Assembly (NCBI GenBank): GCA_030278895.1
Contig: JARXKK010000009.1
Span: forward strand, 1-43,817
Length of the DNA: 43,817 nucleotides
From: Acidobacteriota bacterium
GTDB taxonomy: Bacteria; Acidobacteriota; Thermoanaerobaculia; UBA5066
Direction of reading: 5' to 3'
Below are positions 33,069-42,214 of the stretch, one piece after another (positions within the stretch are counted from its first letter, which is position 1; each line of letters opens with the position of its first letter). The position numbers and the translations under genes were made by a program. The notes under the pieces were generated by a model that saw only the letters and a list, made by a program, of their open reading frames with translations, had not been told where the DNA came from and ran no database searches.

Positions 33069-35888
33069 ATGAAGAACGTTCTCGCCAGCCTCGTTCTCGC
33101 CGCGTCGATCGCTTCCGCGTCGCCCGCGTGCGCGGGCGACATGCTCGTAACGCCCGAGTGGCTGGCCGAGCACCGCGGCGAAAGGAACCTCGTTCTCCTG
33201 CACGTGGGCGTTCCGGCGGACTTCGAGAAGGAGCACATCCCCGGCGCCATCCCCGTGAACCCCCAGGACCTGGCGATTCCGAGGTCCGAGGGCGCCCTCG
33301 CCCTCCAGCTCCTGCCGCCGGATCAGCTGCACACGAAGCTCGAGGGCTACGGCATCGGCGATGACTCGCGCGTCGTCGTCTATTTCGCGAAGGACTGGGT
33401 CTCGCCCACCACGCGCGTCTACTTCTGCCTCGACGCGGCGGGCCTCGGCGACAAGACGTCGATCCTCGACGGCGGCATGCCGGCGTGGAAGGCCGCGGGC
33501 GGCACCGTCGTCGCGTCGTCGGCCGATTCGGCCTCGTCAATCCAGAGGAAGCCGGGGAAGATCACGGCGAAGCCGCATCCCGAGCTCGTCGCCGACCTCG
33601 ACTTCGTCAAGGCGAGCCTCGCGGCGCCCGGCGTCGCCATCGTCGACTCGCGCAACAGGAAGTTCTTCGACGGCGTCGAGGCGGGCGCGATGCCGCGCGC
33701 AGGCCACATTCCCGGGGCGAAGAGCCTGCCATTCGACAGCCTCGTGAACGACGACAACAGCATGAAGAGCCAGGCCGAGACTGCGAGGTTGATGGACGCG
33801 GCCGGCATCAAGCCCGGCGACACCGTCGTCAGCTACTGCCACATCGGCCAGCAGGCCACCGTCATGTACTTCGCGGCCAGGCGCCTCGGCTACAAGGCGC
33901 GGCTCTACGACGGCTCGTGGGACGAGTGGAGCCGCAAACCCGAGTTGCCGGCCGAGAAGAGCGCCTCCGCCCTGCTCCCCGTGCGCGTCGCCGCTGATTC
34001 GCCGCGGACGACGTCCGGCGGCGCGACGTTCACGGTGCCGGCGGGCTGGTCGATCACGACCAGGGACTCGATGGTCATTCTCGAGCCGCCCGAGACCGAT
34101 GCGCAGGTCGCGATCGTCGACGCCCACGCGAAGGACGCCGACACCGCGGTCGCCGCGGCCTGGGCCGCCTTCAGGCCCGGCTTCAAGCGGCCTCTCAAGC
34201 TCGCGCAGCCCGCGGCGCCGCGCGACGGCTGGGAGGAGCGGCGCTCCTACGAGTACGAGACCTCGCCGAACGAGAAGGCCACGATCTTCGCGTTCGCCCG
34301 CCGAAAAGGGGCGGCGTGGACCGTGACGCTCGTCGACGCCTCGGACGCGACGTTCGAAAAGCGCGGCAGCCCGTTCTCCCTCGTCTTTGGCAGCCTGCGG
34401 CCGAAGGGCTACCAGAAGGAGACGTTCGCGGGGAAGAAGGCGCACCCGATCGACAAGAAGATGATCGCGAAGCTGAAGGAGTTCGTCGCCAGCGGGATGA
34501 GGCAGTACGGTGTCCCCGGCGTCGGTCTTGCCCTCATCGACGGCGGGAAGGTCGTCTACGAGGGCGGGCTCGGCGTCAAGGAGCTGGGGAAATCGGCCCC
34601 GGTGGGCGCGAAGACGCTCTTCATGGCGGCGTCGAACACGAAGGCGTTGACGACGCTCCTCCTCGCGGAGCTCGTGGACGAGAAGAAGCTCCGCTGGGAC
34701 GAGCCCGTCACGAAGGTCTACCCGGCGTTCCGGCTCGGCGACACGGCGACGACGAAGCAGGTCCTCGTCAAGCACCTCATCTGCGCGTGCACCGGTCTGC
34801 CGCGGCAGGACTTCGAGTGGATCTTCGAGTACGCGCGGGCCACACCGTCGTCGGCGCTGAAGACGCTCGGCACCATGCAGCCGACGAGCAAGTTCGGCGA
34901 GGTCTTCCAGTACAGCAACCCCATGGCGGCGGCCGCCGGATTCATCGGAGGCTCGATCGTCGCGCCGGGCAAGGAGCTGGGCGCCGCGTACGACGAGGCG
35001 ATGCGCGCGAAAGTCTTCCTCCCGCTCGAGATGAAGCACACGACGTTCTCTTTCGCCGAGGCGCTCAAGGGCGACGTCGCGGAGCCGCACAGTGAAGACG
35101 TGGACGGCAACCCCGCCCGGGCGCGCATGGACCCGAACGAGTCGATCGTCCCGGTGCGGCCCGCCGGCGGCGTGTGGACCAGCGCGCACGACCTGAGCAA
35201 GTACGTGCAGATGGAGCTCGCGAAGGGGATGCTCGCGAACGGCAAGCGGCTCGTCTCGGAGGAAAATCTTCTCGCGCGTCGCAGCCCCCAGATCCTCGAG
35301 AGCGAGGACGTCATGTACGGCATGGGCCTCACCGTCGACCGCAAGTGGGGAATCCCGGTCGTGCACCACGGCGGCTCCATGTTCGGCTACAAGAGCGACA
35401 TGATCTGGCTGCCCGACCACGGCGTCGGCGCCGTCATCCTGACGAACTCCGATTCCGGCCAGGGCCTCCTGTGGCCCTTCCGGCGCCGGCTTCTCGAGCT
35501 GCTCTTCGACGGCAAGCCGGAGGCCGAGGAACAGCAACGCGTCGGCTCCGCGCAGCGCAAGGCCGCCATCGCGAAGGATCGCGAGCGCCTCGTCCTCCCG
35601 GCGGACGCGGCCGAGGCCGGCAAGCTCGCGCCGCGCTACGTGAACGCCGCGCTCGGCCCGGTGGACGTGAAGATGGCGGGCGGGTCGGTCGTCTTCGACG
35701 TCGGCGAATGGCACAGCGCCGTCGCCTCCCGGAAGAACGACGACGGCTCGACGTCCTTCATCACGATCGATCCCGGCGTCGGCGGGTTCGATTTCGTCGT
35801 CGCCGCCCGGGACGGCAAGCGCGCCCTCGTCGTCCGCGACGCGCAGCACGAGTACGTGTTCCTCGAGGAAGCGGGCCGGAATCCCTGA
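33069..35888 (+). CDS. exported rhodanese-rhodanese-serine beta-lactamase-like fusion protein
   Basis: A 939-residue protein. A signal peptide (1-23, cut near ACAG) is followed by two rhodanese domains (about 25-150 and 165-300), an approximately 135-residue linker domain and a serine beta-lactamase/penicillin-binding-like domain (about 475-830). The first rhodanese loop (VVYFAKDWVSPTTR) has no Cys. The second (VVSYCHIGQQAT) has the catalytic Cys257, as in two-domain thiosulfate or mercaptopyruvate sulfurtransferases. The hydrolase part has SNTK (Ser522, Lys525), YSN (Tyr615) and HHGG (His767-Gly769), the class C/esterase triad. A beta-rich C-terminal domain follows. CGGAGG precedes the ATG. 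Periplasmic. One open frame with no sign of a sequencing fusion. Confidence 0.85.
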   Translation: MKNVLASLVLAASIASASPACAGDMLVTPEWLAEHRGERNLVLLHVGVPADFEKEHIPGAIPVNPQDLAIPRSEGALALQLLPPDQLHTKLEGYGIGDDSRVVVYFAKDWVSPTTRVYFCLDAAGLGDKTSILDGGMPAWKAAGGTVVASSADSASSIQRKPGKITAKPHPELVADLDFVKASLAAPGVAIVDSRNRKFFDGVEAGAMPRAGHIPGAKSLPFDSLVNDDNSMKSQAETARLMDAAGIKPGDTVVSYCHIGQQATVMYFAARRLGYKARLYDGSWDEWSRKPELPAEKSASALLPVRVAADSPRTTSGGATFTVPAGWSITTRDSMVILEPPETDAQVAIVDAHAKDADTAVAAAWAAFRPGFKRPLKLAQPAAPRDGWEERRSYEYETSPNEKATIFAFARRKGAAWTVTLVDASDATFEKRGSPFSLVFGSLRPKGYQKETFAGKKAHPIDKKMIAKLKEFVASGMRQYGVPGVGLALIDGGKVVYEGGLGVKELGKSAPVGAKTLFMAASNTKALTTLLLAELVDEKKLRWDEPVTKVYPAFRLGDTATTKQVLVKHLICACTGLPRQDFEWIFEYARATPSSALKTLGTMQPTSKFGEVFQYSNPMAAAAGFIGGSIVAPGKELGAAYDEAMRAKVFLPLEMKHTTFSFAEALKGDVAEPHSEDVDGNPARARMDPNESIVPVRPAGGVWTSAHDLSKYVQMELAKGMLANGKRLVSEENLLARRSPQILESEDVMYGMGLTVDRKWGIPVVHHGGSMFGYKSDMIWLPDHGVGAVILTNSDSGQGLLWPFRRRLLELLFDGKPEAEEQQRVGSAQRKAAIAKDRERLVLPADAAEAGKLAPRYVNAALGPVDVKMAGGSVVFDVGEWHSAVASRKNDDGSTSFITIDPGVGGFDFVVAARDGKRALVVRDAQHEYVFLEEAGRNP

Positions 35889-35955
35889 CGAGGGCGATGA
35901 CGGGCGGGAAGCCTATTCCTTGCTCGCTTCGAGTACCATCGGGCGGAGGTCTCCG

Positions 35956-38900
35956 ATGTCGTCTCGCCCGAGCGCGATCAGCGGAACGTCCGCCGGCGAC
36001 GGCGATACGACGCTGGACACGCCGAGCCATCCCGGCGGCACGGGAACGGGCAACTCTTCCAGGGCGGACGCGTTCATCCATCCGGGCCTCGTCATCAACG
36101 GGCGTTACCGGGTCGATCGTCTCCTCGCCCGCGGGGGAATGGGCGGTGTCTACCGCGTAGACGATCAGCTCTTTCCGGGGCGTCCGACGGCGCTCAAGAT
36201 TTTTCTACACCCGCTCCGGAACACGGTCGAGCTGTTTCGCGCCGAGTTCAAAACCATGGCGTCCCTCCGGCACCCGAACGTCGCCCGCGTCTACGACTTC
36301 GAGCAGGTGGCGGGCGAGGACGCGTTCTTTTTCACGATGGAGCTCCTGCCCGGCGTGCCGCTCGACCGGCTCCTGGCCGCCGAGCTTGCCGTCGAGGAGG
36401 AGACGGTCGACAGCGGCTCCGCACCGGTGCCTGCGACCGACGCGCCGCCGACCGCGGCGCGGCCGCCGGCGGGAAGAATCGTGCGGTGGGAGGAGGCCCT
36501 CGACCTCCTCGTGCCGGTGATCCGGGCGCTCGCGTATCTCCACGGCCGCGGCGTCGTCCACTTCGACCTCAAGCCCGGCAACATCATCGTCGGCTCGCGC
36601 GGCGCCGTTCGCCAGGTGAAGGTGGTCGACTTCGGCCTCGCGGGCCTGCGCGGCGTCCGCGGGCTCGTGATGGGCACCCCCCACTACGTCTCGCCCGAAA
36701 TCGCGGGCGCGAGGGAAGGCGACCACCGGTCCGATCTCTACAGCCTCGGCATCATGGCCTACAAGCTGCTGACGGGCGAAACACCCTACAGCGCCACGCG
36801 GGGCCTCGACGTGCTGCTCGAGCAGAAGAGGACCGAGCCCGTGCGCCTCACCGGCGCGCACGCGGAGCGCGTCCCGCCGTGGCTGCGCGAGATCGTCGAG
36901 CAGCTCTGCTCCGTCGACCCCTCCGGGCGCCCCGCGGGCGCCGGCGAGCTTCTCGAGCTGATCAACCGCGCCGGAGGGCTCGCGTACGAGCTCGAGACGC
37001 GGGACACCCGCGAGAACTACCTGTTCTCGAGCGCCTTCGTCGGCCGGAGGCGCGAGCTCGAGGACGTGCAGCGCTCCGTCGACGCGGGCCTGAAGGGAGA
37101 AAAGCACGCCGGCCTCCTCGTCACCGGGAGGAGCGGCATGGGCAAGTCGCGTCTCATGCGCGAGGTGCGGCAGACCATTCAGCTCTGCGGCGTCCCCTTT
37201 CTCGAAGTCGATTGCTTCGAACGCGACCTGACCGAATCCGGGCCGATGGCGAACCTCGTCCTGCAGGCCGCGCGCCTCGCGACGTCCGTCGGCGCGCAGT
37301 CCCTCCTCAACGCGCACGCCCCGGAGATGGTGAAGCTCGTGCCGTCTCTCCGGCTCGACGCGGGAGTCGAGCCGACGCCGCCGCTCCCGAACGCGGACGC
37401 CGAGCGCCGGCGCGTCATCGAGGCCATCGCCGCGTTCCTCGTCGGGCTCGGCCGCGTCACGCCGTACGTCGCATACGTGAACGACCTGCAGTGGGCCCGC
37501 AGCGGCACCGTCGACATCGCCTCGTCGCTTCTCGCGATCCGTTCGGGGACCGGCACGGGGTCGAAGTTCTGCCTTCTCGGCAGCTACCGGGTCGACGACG
37601 TCACGGGCCGGCCTCTCGCGCGCCTCATCCAGCCGGGGCCCGAGCGCCCGGCGCCGCGTGTCGTGGAGCTCGAAGCGCTCCACGAGGAGGATGTCGCCGG
37701 CCTGCTCCGCTCCATGCTCGGCCTCGCGGAGCTGCCCGAGGGCCTCGCCGCGCGCGTCACGGACTCGAGCGAAGGGCTGCCGTTCTTCGTGGAGGAGATC
37801 CTGCGCGACCTGCTCGAGGAAGGCCGGCTCTGGGCGTTCGAGGCGAAGGATCGCTCGGGCTCCCGGATCGCCGAGGGGCTGCGCATCGACGCGGCGGCGT
37901 CGTTTCTGAAACGGGCGGCGCGCGTCTCCGTCGACGAGCGGAGCGTCCTCGACATCCTCGCCGTCTCGGGACGGCCGGTGGACTCCGACGTTCTCAAAGC
38001 CGTCAGCGCGCTCGCGCCGCAGACGGCGCGAGAAGCCCTCCAGATCCTCGGTGAAAAGCAGATGGTCGTCGCGATCCCGGGAGAGAGGGAGCGTTACAAC
38101 CTCGCCCACGACCGCATGCGCGAGGCGCTCTACGTGGGCCTGCGCGCGGACGCCCAGACGGCGCTTCACCTGCGCCTCGGGAGGAGCCTTGCCCGCGGGC
38201 TCGCGGCGGACGGCCGGTGGGAGACGCTCTTCGAGGCCGTCGCCCACTTCGGCCAGGCCCTCGACGAGGGCGGCTCCGGGGCGCTCGCCGACGAAGCCGA
38301 GCGCACGAGCGTCGCGCGCCTTCACCTTCGGGCCGCCGCGGCCACGAATGCGACGGGCGCCTTCTCGACCGGCGTCTCCTACCTCGAGCGCGCGCGGGTG
38401 CTCCTTCCCGAGCGCCCGTACGAGCGCGACTACGCCCTCGCGCTCGCCGTCGACCACGCGCTCGCCGCGACGCTGATCCCGCTGGGGCGCGTCGACGAGG
38501 CGCTGAGTGCGGCGGATCGCATCGTCGCGAACGCGCGCGGCGCCCTCGACGAGTCGCCCGGATGGGAAGCCCGCATCCTCGCGTACGCGGCACGGAACGA
38601 GTACCCGAAGGCGATCGCGGCCGGCCTCGAGATCTGCGCGCGGCTCGGCCTCGGGCTGCCCCCGGACCCGACGCGCCTCGACATCGCCCGGATCCTCGGC
38701 CGCGTCCTGTGGAGGGTCCGGAACATGACGGACGAGACGCTTGCCACGCTCCCTGAGGTCGAGGACCCGCGCGCCTTACGCCTCATCCGCATCATGTCGT
38801 CGATGACGGCGTGCGCGTACGTCTCGCGGCCGTACTTGTGGCCCGTCCTCATCGGCAACTGCCTGACGCTCATGCTGCGCCACGGCCGCGGGCCCACGCA

Positions 38901-39918
38901 CGCCCTCCTCTTCGTGTGGTTCGGAACCGCGCTCAACGCCGTGGGCCTCTACGGCGCGTCGGCGCGCTTCTCGCGCCTCGGCACGCGTCTCATGGGCGCG
39001 CCCGACGGCGCCGCGTTCCTCCCGAAGCTGCACCACGCCATGGGGCAGTTCGTGTCGCACTGGCGGGAGCCGATCGCACGCTCGGCCGAATGGTGCCGCG
39101 AGGGCTACGCGCTCGGCCGGCGCGTCGAGGACGCCGAGTTCGCCGGCTATTGCCACATGGGCTGGGCGAAAGCGCGGCTCGAGACGGGCGAGCCGCTCTC
39201 CGAGGTGCGGGCGACGGCCCTCGCCGCCCTCGAGACGATCAAGGCCTCGGGCCAGCGCGGTACGGAGGTCATGCACCGTCCGACGATCGAGGCGATCGAC
39301 GCCCTCATGGGCCTCTCGGGCGGAGCCGGCGTAAAGGACGACGCGGCGGACCTCAGCAACGCGCAGAACGGCTTCCGCCTGCTCGATCACGCGCGCCTCC
39401 AGTGCTTCTTTCGGAAGAGCGGAGGCCGCGCGTTCGGCGCCGAGCTGCTCAGGGTGACCGAGCTCGGCCTGCCGGCCACGTTCTACTTCTCGATCGCGCA
39501 CTACTTCGCGTGCCTCGGGTGGCTGCTCGAGGCGCGCCGCGGAGGGTGGACGAAGATCGCATGTCTCGTCCGCGTGCTCCGAGCCCGCGGCCGCATCCGC
39601 AGGTGGGAGCGGGCCTGTCCGCACAATTTCGAGCACCGGTCGCTCCTCGTGGACGCCGAGTGGCTGCGCGCGACGGGACGTTCCGGGCGCTCGCTCCGAA
39701 AGTACGAAGAGGCGATCGCGGCGGCGCACGACCACGGGTTCATCCAGGACGCGGGGCTCGCGCACGAGCTCGCGGCCGAGATGCTCGTCGATCGCGGGCA
39801 ATCCGGCGCGGCGCGCACGCACGTTCTCGCGGCGCTGGAGAGATACCGCGCGTGGGGCGCCGACGCGAAGGTCCTCGACCTGAAAACGCGTTACGCCCCG
39901 CTCCTCGCCGCCGCCTGA
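35956..39918 (+). CDS. Ser/Thr protein kinase fused to AAA-type ATPase and helical-repeat region
   Basis: A 1320-residue protein, starting at ATG 35956 because GGAGG lies 6 nt upstream; the TTG 12 codons earlier is unsupported. The kinase domain spans about 45-350, with GGMGG (60-64), Lys81, HFDLKPGN (202-209), DFG (225-227) and SPE (246-248). The catalytic loop is HFD rather than HRD, so it is a non-RD kinase. There is a Pro/Ala-rich insert at about 150-173. The ATPase starts at FVGRRREL (361), with Walker A GRSGMGKS (391-398) and a Walker B-like region VAYVNDLQW. The remaining approximately 650 residues are helical, TPR-like and without a recognisable DNA-binding domain. This is the large PknK-like signalling architecture. 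No transmembrane segment is seen. It probably senses a signal through the repeat region. Confidence 0.85.
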   Translation: MSSRPSAISGTSAGDGDTTLDTPSHPGGTGTGNSSRADAFIHPGLVINGRYRVDRLLARGGMGGVYRVDDQLFPGRPTALKIFLHPLRNTVELFRAEFKTMASLRHPNVARVYDFEQVAGEDAFFFTMELLPGVPLDRLLAAELAVEEETVDSGSAPVPATDAPPTAARPPAGRIVRWEEALDLLVPVIRALAYLHGRGVVHFDLKPGNIIVGSRGAVRQVKVVDFGLAGLRGVRGLVMGTPHYVSPEIAGAREGDHRSDLYSLGIMAYKLLTGETPYSATRGLDVLLEQKRTEPVRLTGAHAERVPPWLREIVEQLCSVDPSGRPAGAGELLELINRAGGLAYELETRDTRENYLFSSAFVGRRRELEDVQRSVDAGLKGEKHAGLLVTGRSGMGKSRLMREVRQTIQLCGVPFLEVDCFERDLTESGPMANLVLQAARLATSVGAQSLLNAHAPEMVKLVPSLRLDAGVEPTPPLPNADAERRRVIEAIAAFLVGLGRVTPYVAYVNDLQWARSGTVDIASSLLAIRSGTGTGSKFCLLGSYRVDDVTGRPLARLIQPGPERPAPRVVELEALHEEDVAGLLRSMLGLAELPEGLAARVTDSSEGLPFFVEEILRDLLEEGRLWAFEAKDRSGSRIAEGLRIDAAASFLKRAARVSVDERSVLDILAVSGRPVDSDVLKAVSALAPQTAREALQILGEKQMVVAIPGERERYNLAHDRMREALYVGLRADAQTALHLRLGRSLARGLAADGRWETLFEAVAHFGQALDEGGSGALADEAERTSVARLHLRAAAATNATGAFSTGVSYLERARVLLPERPYERDYALALAVDHALAATLIPLGRVDEALSAADRIVANARGALDESPGWEARILAYAARNEYPKAIAAGLEICARLGLGLPPDPTRLDIARILGRVLWRVRNMTDETLATLPEVEDPRALRLIRIMSSMTACAYVSRPYLWPVLIGNCLTLMLRHGRGPTHALLFVWFGTALNAVGLYGASARFSRLGTRLMGAPDGAAFLPKLHHAMGQFVSHWREPIARSAEWCREGYALGRRVEDAEFAGYCHMGWAKARLETGEPLSEVRATALAALETIKASGQRGTEVMHRPTIEAIDALMGLSGGAGVKDDAADLSNAQNGFRLLDHARLQCFFRKSGGRAFGAELLRVTELGLPATFYFSIAHYFACLGWLLEARRGGWTKIACLVRVLRARGRIRRWERACPHNFEHRSLLVDAEWLRATGRSGRSLRKYEEAIAAAHDHGFIQDAGLAHELAAEMLVDRGQSGAARTHVLAALERYRAWGADAKVLDLKTRYAPLLAAA

Positions 39919-39936
39919 CGCGCGGCCGGCCCGTCA
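39916..39936. terminator. inverted repeat between convergent stop codons
   Basis: TGACG at 39916-39920 pairs with CGTCA at 39932-39936, with two further GC pairs inside, in the gap between the kinase gene and the convergent lipoxygenase gene. The ends are the two stop codons themselves, so part of the symmetry is expected. No T-run. Weak bidirectional terminator candidate. Confidence 0.3.
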
Positions 39937-42108
39937 GATCGAGATGCTGTTCGGGATCAACGAAGGCAGCTGGTTCTCGTACGGCAGCGGGCGGGTCTTG
40001 TTCCGTGTCCGGATCTCGGCCTCGATCGTCGCGAGAGCCAGCCGGAAATCGACGGCGGTCGCCTCGGCCTTCGCGTCGGCGAACCAGGGGCGGCGGGGAT
40101 TGGCCGTGTACGTGCCGAGCGTGTCGTACTGAATGCTGGAGAGGAGATACCCGAACGACAGCTGGTAGAGCGCGACGTCGACGGGCGGGAGCACGGCGAG
40201 GTACGGGTCGGGAGCGCCGCCGGCCTTCGCGGCTGAAGGGGGCGCCGCGTATGCCGTCCCCGAGACGCTCGGCAGGTACGACATCAGCGGGTACTGCGCG
40301 TAGTTGACGTTCGCGTGCTGCGGACCGGCCGTGTAGACGATGAGCGACACCATGTCGACGAGATAATCGAAGCTGTCGATCCGCGCCGCCCCGCCGGAGG
40401 CCACGAGGCCGCCAAGACCCTGGAACGCGGCGGCGGCCGGGCTCGTGATCTCCTCCACCCACGCCTGCAGCTCCGTGTCGGCGGCGACGTCGTCGTTGCT
40501 CGCGTAATAGCACGCGAGATACGCGCGCACGTACGCGCGGATCGCCTCCCACAGCAGCACGGTGTCGTCGCGGAACGGGAACTCCGGCAGCCGGTCCCGG
40601 TCGAGGCCCCGGAGCTTGAACAGGTTGTGCGGCAGGTTCTGGTCGAAGCGCCACGCGAGGCGCGCGTCACGGACCATCCCGAGGCTCCCGGCGATGCTCG
40701 GGGACAGCACCGAGGCCACCACGCCGTGGGGAATGATGAGGCTGTGCTTGGCGCCCTCGTTGATGTCGAGCGTGAACCGGAAATGGGGCGTCAGGAGCGC
40801 CAGGATCGGATGCTCGAAGGAGAGTTGGCGATTCGTGGCGACGACGAGCGTCTCGATCGTGAGATGGCAGGCGCCGAGGTGCGCCACCGTTTCGTGCTGC
40901 ACCGCGAGGCCGTTCAGCACGAAGAACTTCGCGAGCTTCCACGCCGCCGCGTCGCCGCCCGGCAGGAAGATCGGGCACGCAACAGGATCGTTCTTCTGGC
41001 CGAGCTGGATCGCCACGGGTTGCAGGCTCCCGCGGCCTTCCGGAAAGCCCGGCCCCGGCTTGGGATTCCAGTAGAAGAGGGCGATCGGCGCCGCGAGGTA
41101 GCGCTGGTCTCCGTGGAGCTTGCTCGTCGGGACGCCGTCGAGCATCGTGAGGTCGAGGGCGTAAAGCCCGCCCGTCTCCGCCGCCCGCTGCAGCGTGATC
41201 GAGGGGTCTCCGGAGGCGCTCCGCAGCATCGCGTCGGTCACGGGCATCTTCGAGAGCAGCGTGCCGAGGTCGAGCGCGAGCTCCGGCGCGGCCCCGGCCG
41301 GGAAGACGCCCACGAGGTTCGACGTGTTGAAGCCGGCGATCTGGATCCAGCCGAAGTACCAGTCGCTCTCCCACACCTCCTGGCCGGGCGCGAGGTGCAT
41401 CCACGGCTCGACGCGGAAGTTCATCACGGCGGGCGGGCCGGCGAACGCCTGGTACAGCGTGCCGAACTCGGCGATGTCCTTCGCGTGGAGGTACGCGTCG
41501 CCCCTCTCCGGAGTTCGGAGGACCTCGTAGAGCGTGTCCCTGAGGAACGACGTCACGCCGACGTCGGTAAGGTCCGCGAGCGACTTCGTGAGCGCCTTGT
41601 CGAGCCCTTCCACGAGGCGAGGAATCTCGGCGAGCCTCTTGTACGTGTCGGCCAGATCCGGCGGTGCGTCGTTGAGCGCCGCGAGGATCGCGTGGATGGC
41701 CGAGATGTCACCCGGGATGTTCACGGCGTGGATGCCCGAGAACTGCTTCTCCGCTTCGGCGATCGCGGCCCTCAGCTCGACCATCCACGGCATCGGCATC
41801 GCGGGAAGGTCGGCCTTGAGCTGCGCTTCGAAACGGGCGAGGAGCACGGTCTTGAGGTTCTCGGCGATCTCGAGGAGGACGGGCGCGACCTTCGCCTTGT
41901 ACGCAAGCGTGAACTTCTCGGAGTCGGGCACCTGGGCCGCGAGCGGCGCCGGGTACAGGTAGCTCGTCGTGTAGTTGTAGCGCGTCCGCGCGATCGACAG
42001 CTCGTAGGCCCGGTGCCTGCTCCGCTTCTCGTCATCTTTCTGCGGGAGGGACGGGAGAGAATTCGGAAGAGAAGTCAGAAGAGAAACCGGCTGCGCGCTG
42101 TCGGTCAA
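39934..42108 (-). CDS. bacterial lipoxygenase
   Basis: A 724-residue non-heme iron dioxygenase. W-KLAKFFVLNGLAVQHETVAHL-type sequence at 390-411 gives His405 and His410, followed by the usual ATNRQL...HPILALLTPHFRFTLDIN block. GPQHANVNYAQY gives His598 and Asn602. The C-terminus ends NSISI with the free carboxylate of Ile724. All five iron ligands are therefore present. No PLAT domain and no signal peptide are seen; the protein starts with a short polar lead, and residues 30 to about 260 are helical. TTG 42108 is chosen because GAGGAGG lies 4 nt upstream; a longer GTG start (42126) has its codons overlapping that site. The likely substrate is polyunsaturated fatty acid. It converges on the kinase gene. 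Confidence 0.9.
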   Translation of the reverse strand: MTDSAQPVSLLTSLPNSLPSLPQKDDEKRSRHRAYELSIARTRYNYTTSYLYPAPLAAQVPDSEKFTLAYKAKVAPVLLEIAENLKTVLLARFEAQLKADLPAMPMPWMVELRAAIAEAEKQFSGIHAVNIPGDISAIHAILAALNDAPPDLADTYKRLAEIPRLVEGLDKALTKSLADLTDVGVTSFLRDTLYEVLRTPERGDAYLHAKDIAEFGTLYQAFAGPPAVMNFRVEPWMHLAPGQEVWESDWYFGWIQIAGFNTSNLVGVFPAGAAPELALDLGTLLSKMPVTDAMLRSASGDPSITLQRAAETGGLYALDLTMLDGVPTSKLHGDQRYLAAPIALFYWNPKPGPGFPEGRGSLQPVAIQLGQKNDPVACPIFLPGGDAAAWKLAKFFVLNGLAVQHETVAHLGACHLTIETLVVATNRQLSFEHPILALLTPHFRFTLDINEGAKHSLIIPHGVVASVLSPSIAGSLGMVRDARLAWRFDQNLPHNLFKLRGLDRDRLPEFPFRDDTVLLWEAIRAYVRAYLACYYASNDDVAADTELQAWVEEITSPAAAAFQGLGGLVASGGAARIDSFDYLVDMVSLIVYTAGPQHANVNYAQYPLMSYLPSVSGTAYAAPPSAAKAGGAPDPYLAVLPPVDVALYQLSFGYLLSSIQYDTLGTYTANPRRPWFADAKAEATAVDFRLALATIEAEIRTRNKTRPLPYENQLPSLIPNSISI

Positions 42109-42214
42109 GAAGCCTCCTCGATACACAATCGGCTCGATCTGATTTACGGGCGGGCAGTATAGCGTCGGCGTTGCGAATGCGCCGCGGTCGCGAAACCGCC
42201 GCGGGGCTTCTTCT

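Noticed and set aside
42184-42199. GCGGT/ACCGC hairpin after the ADP-ribosylglycohydrolase gene as a terminator
   Set aside because: Only five base pairs with a six-base loop and no T-run on the transcribed strand; GC-rich DNA gives many of these.
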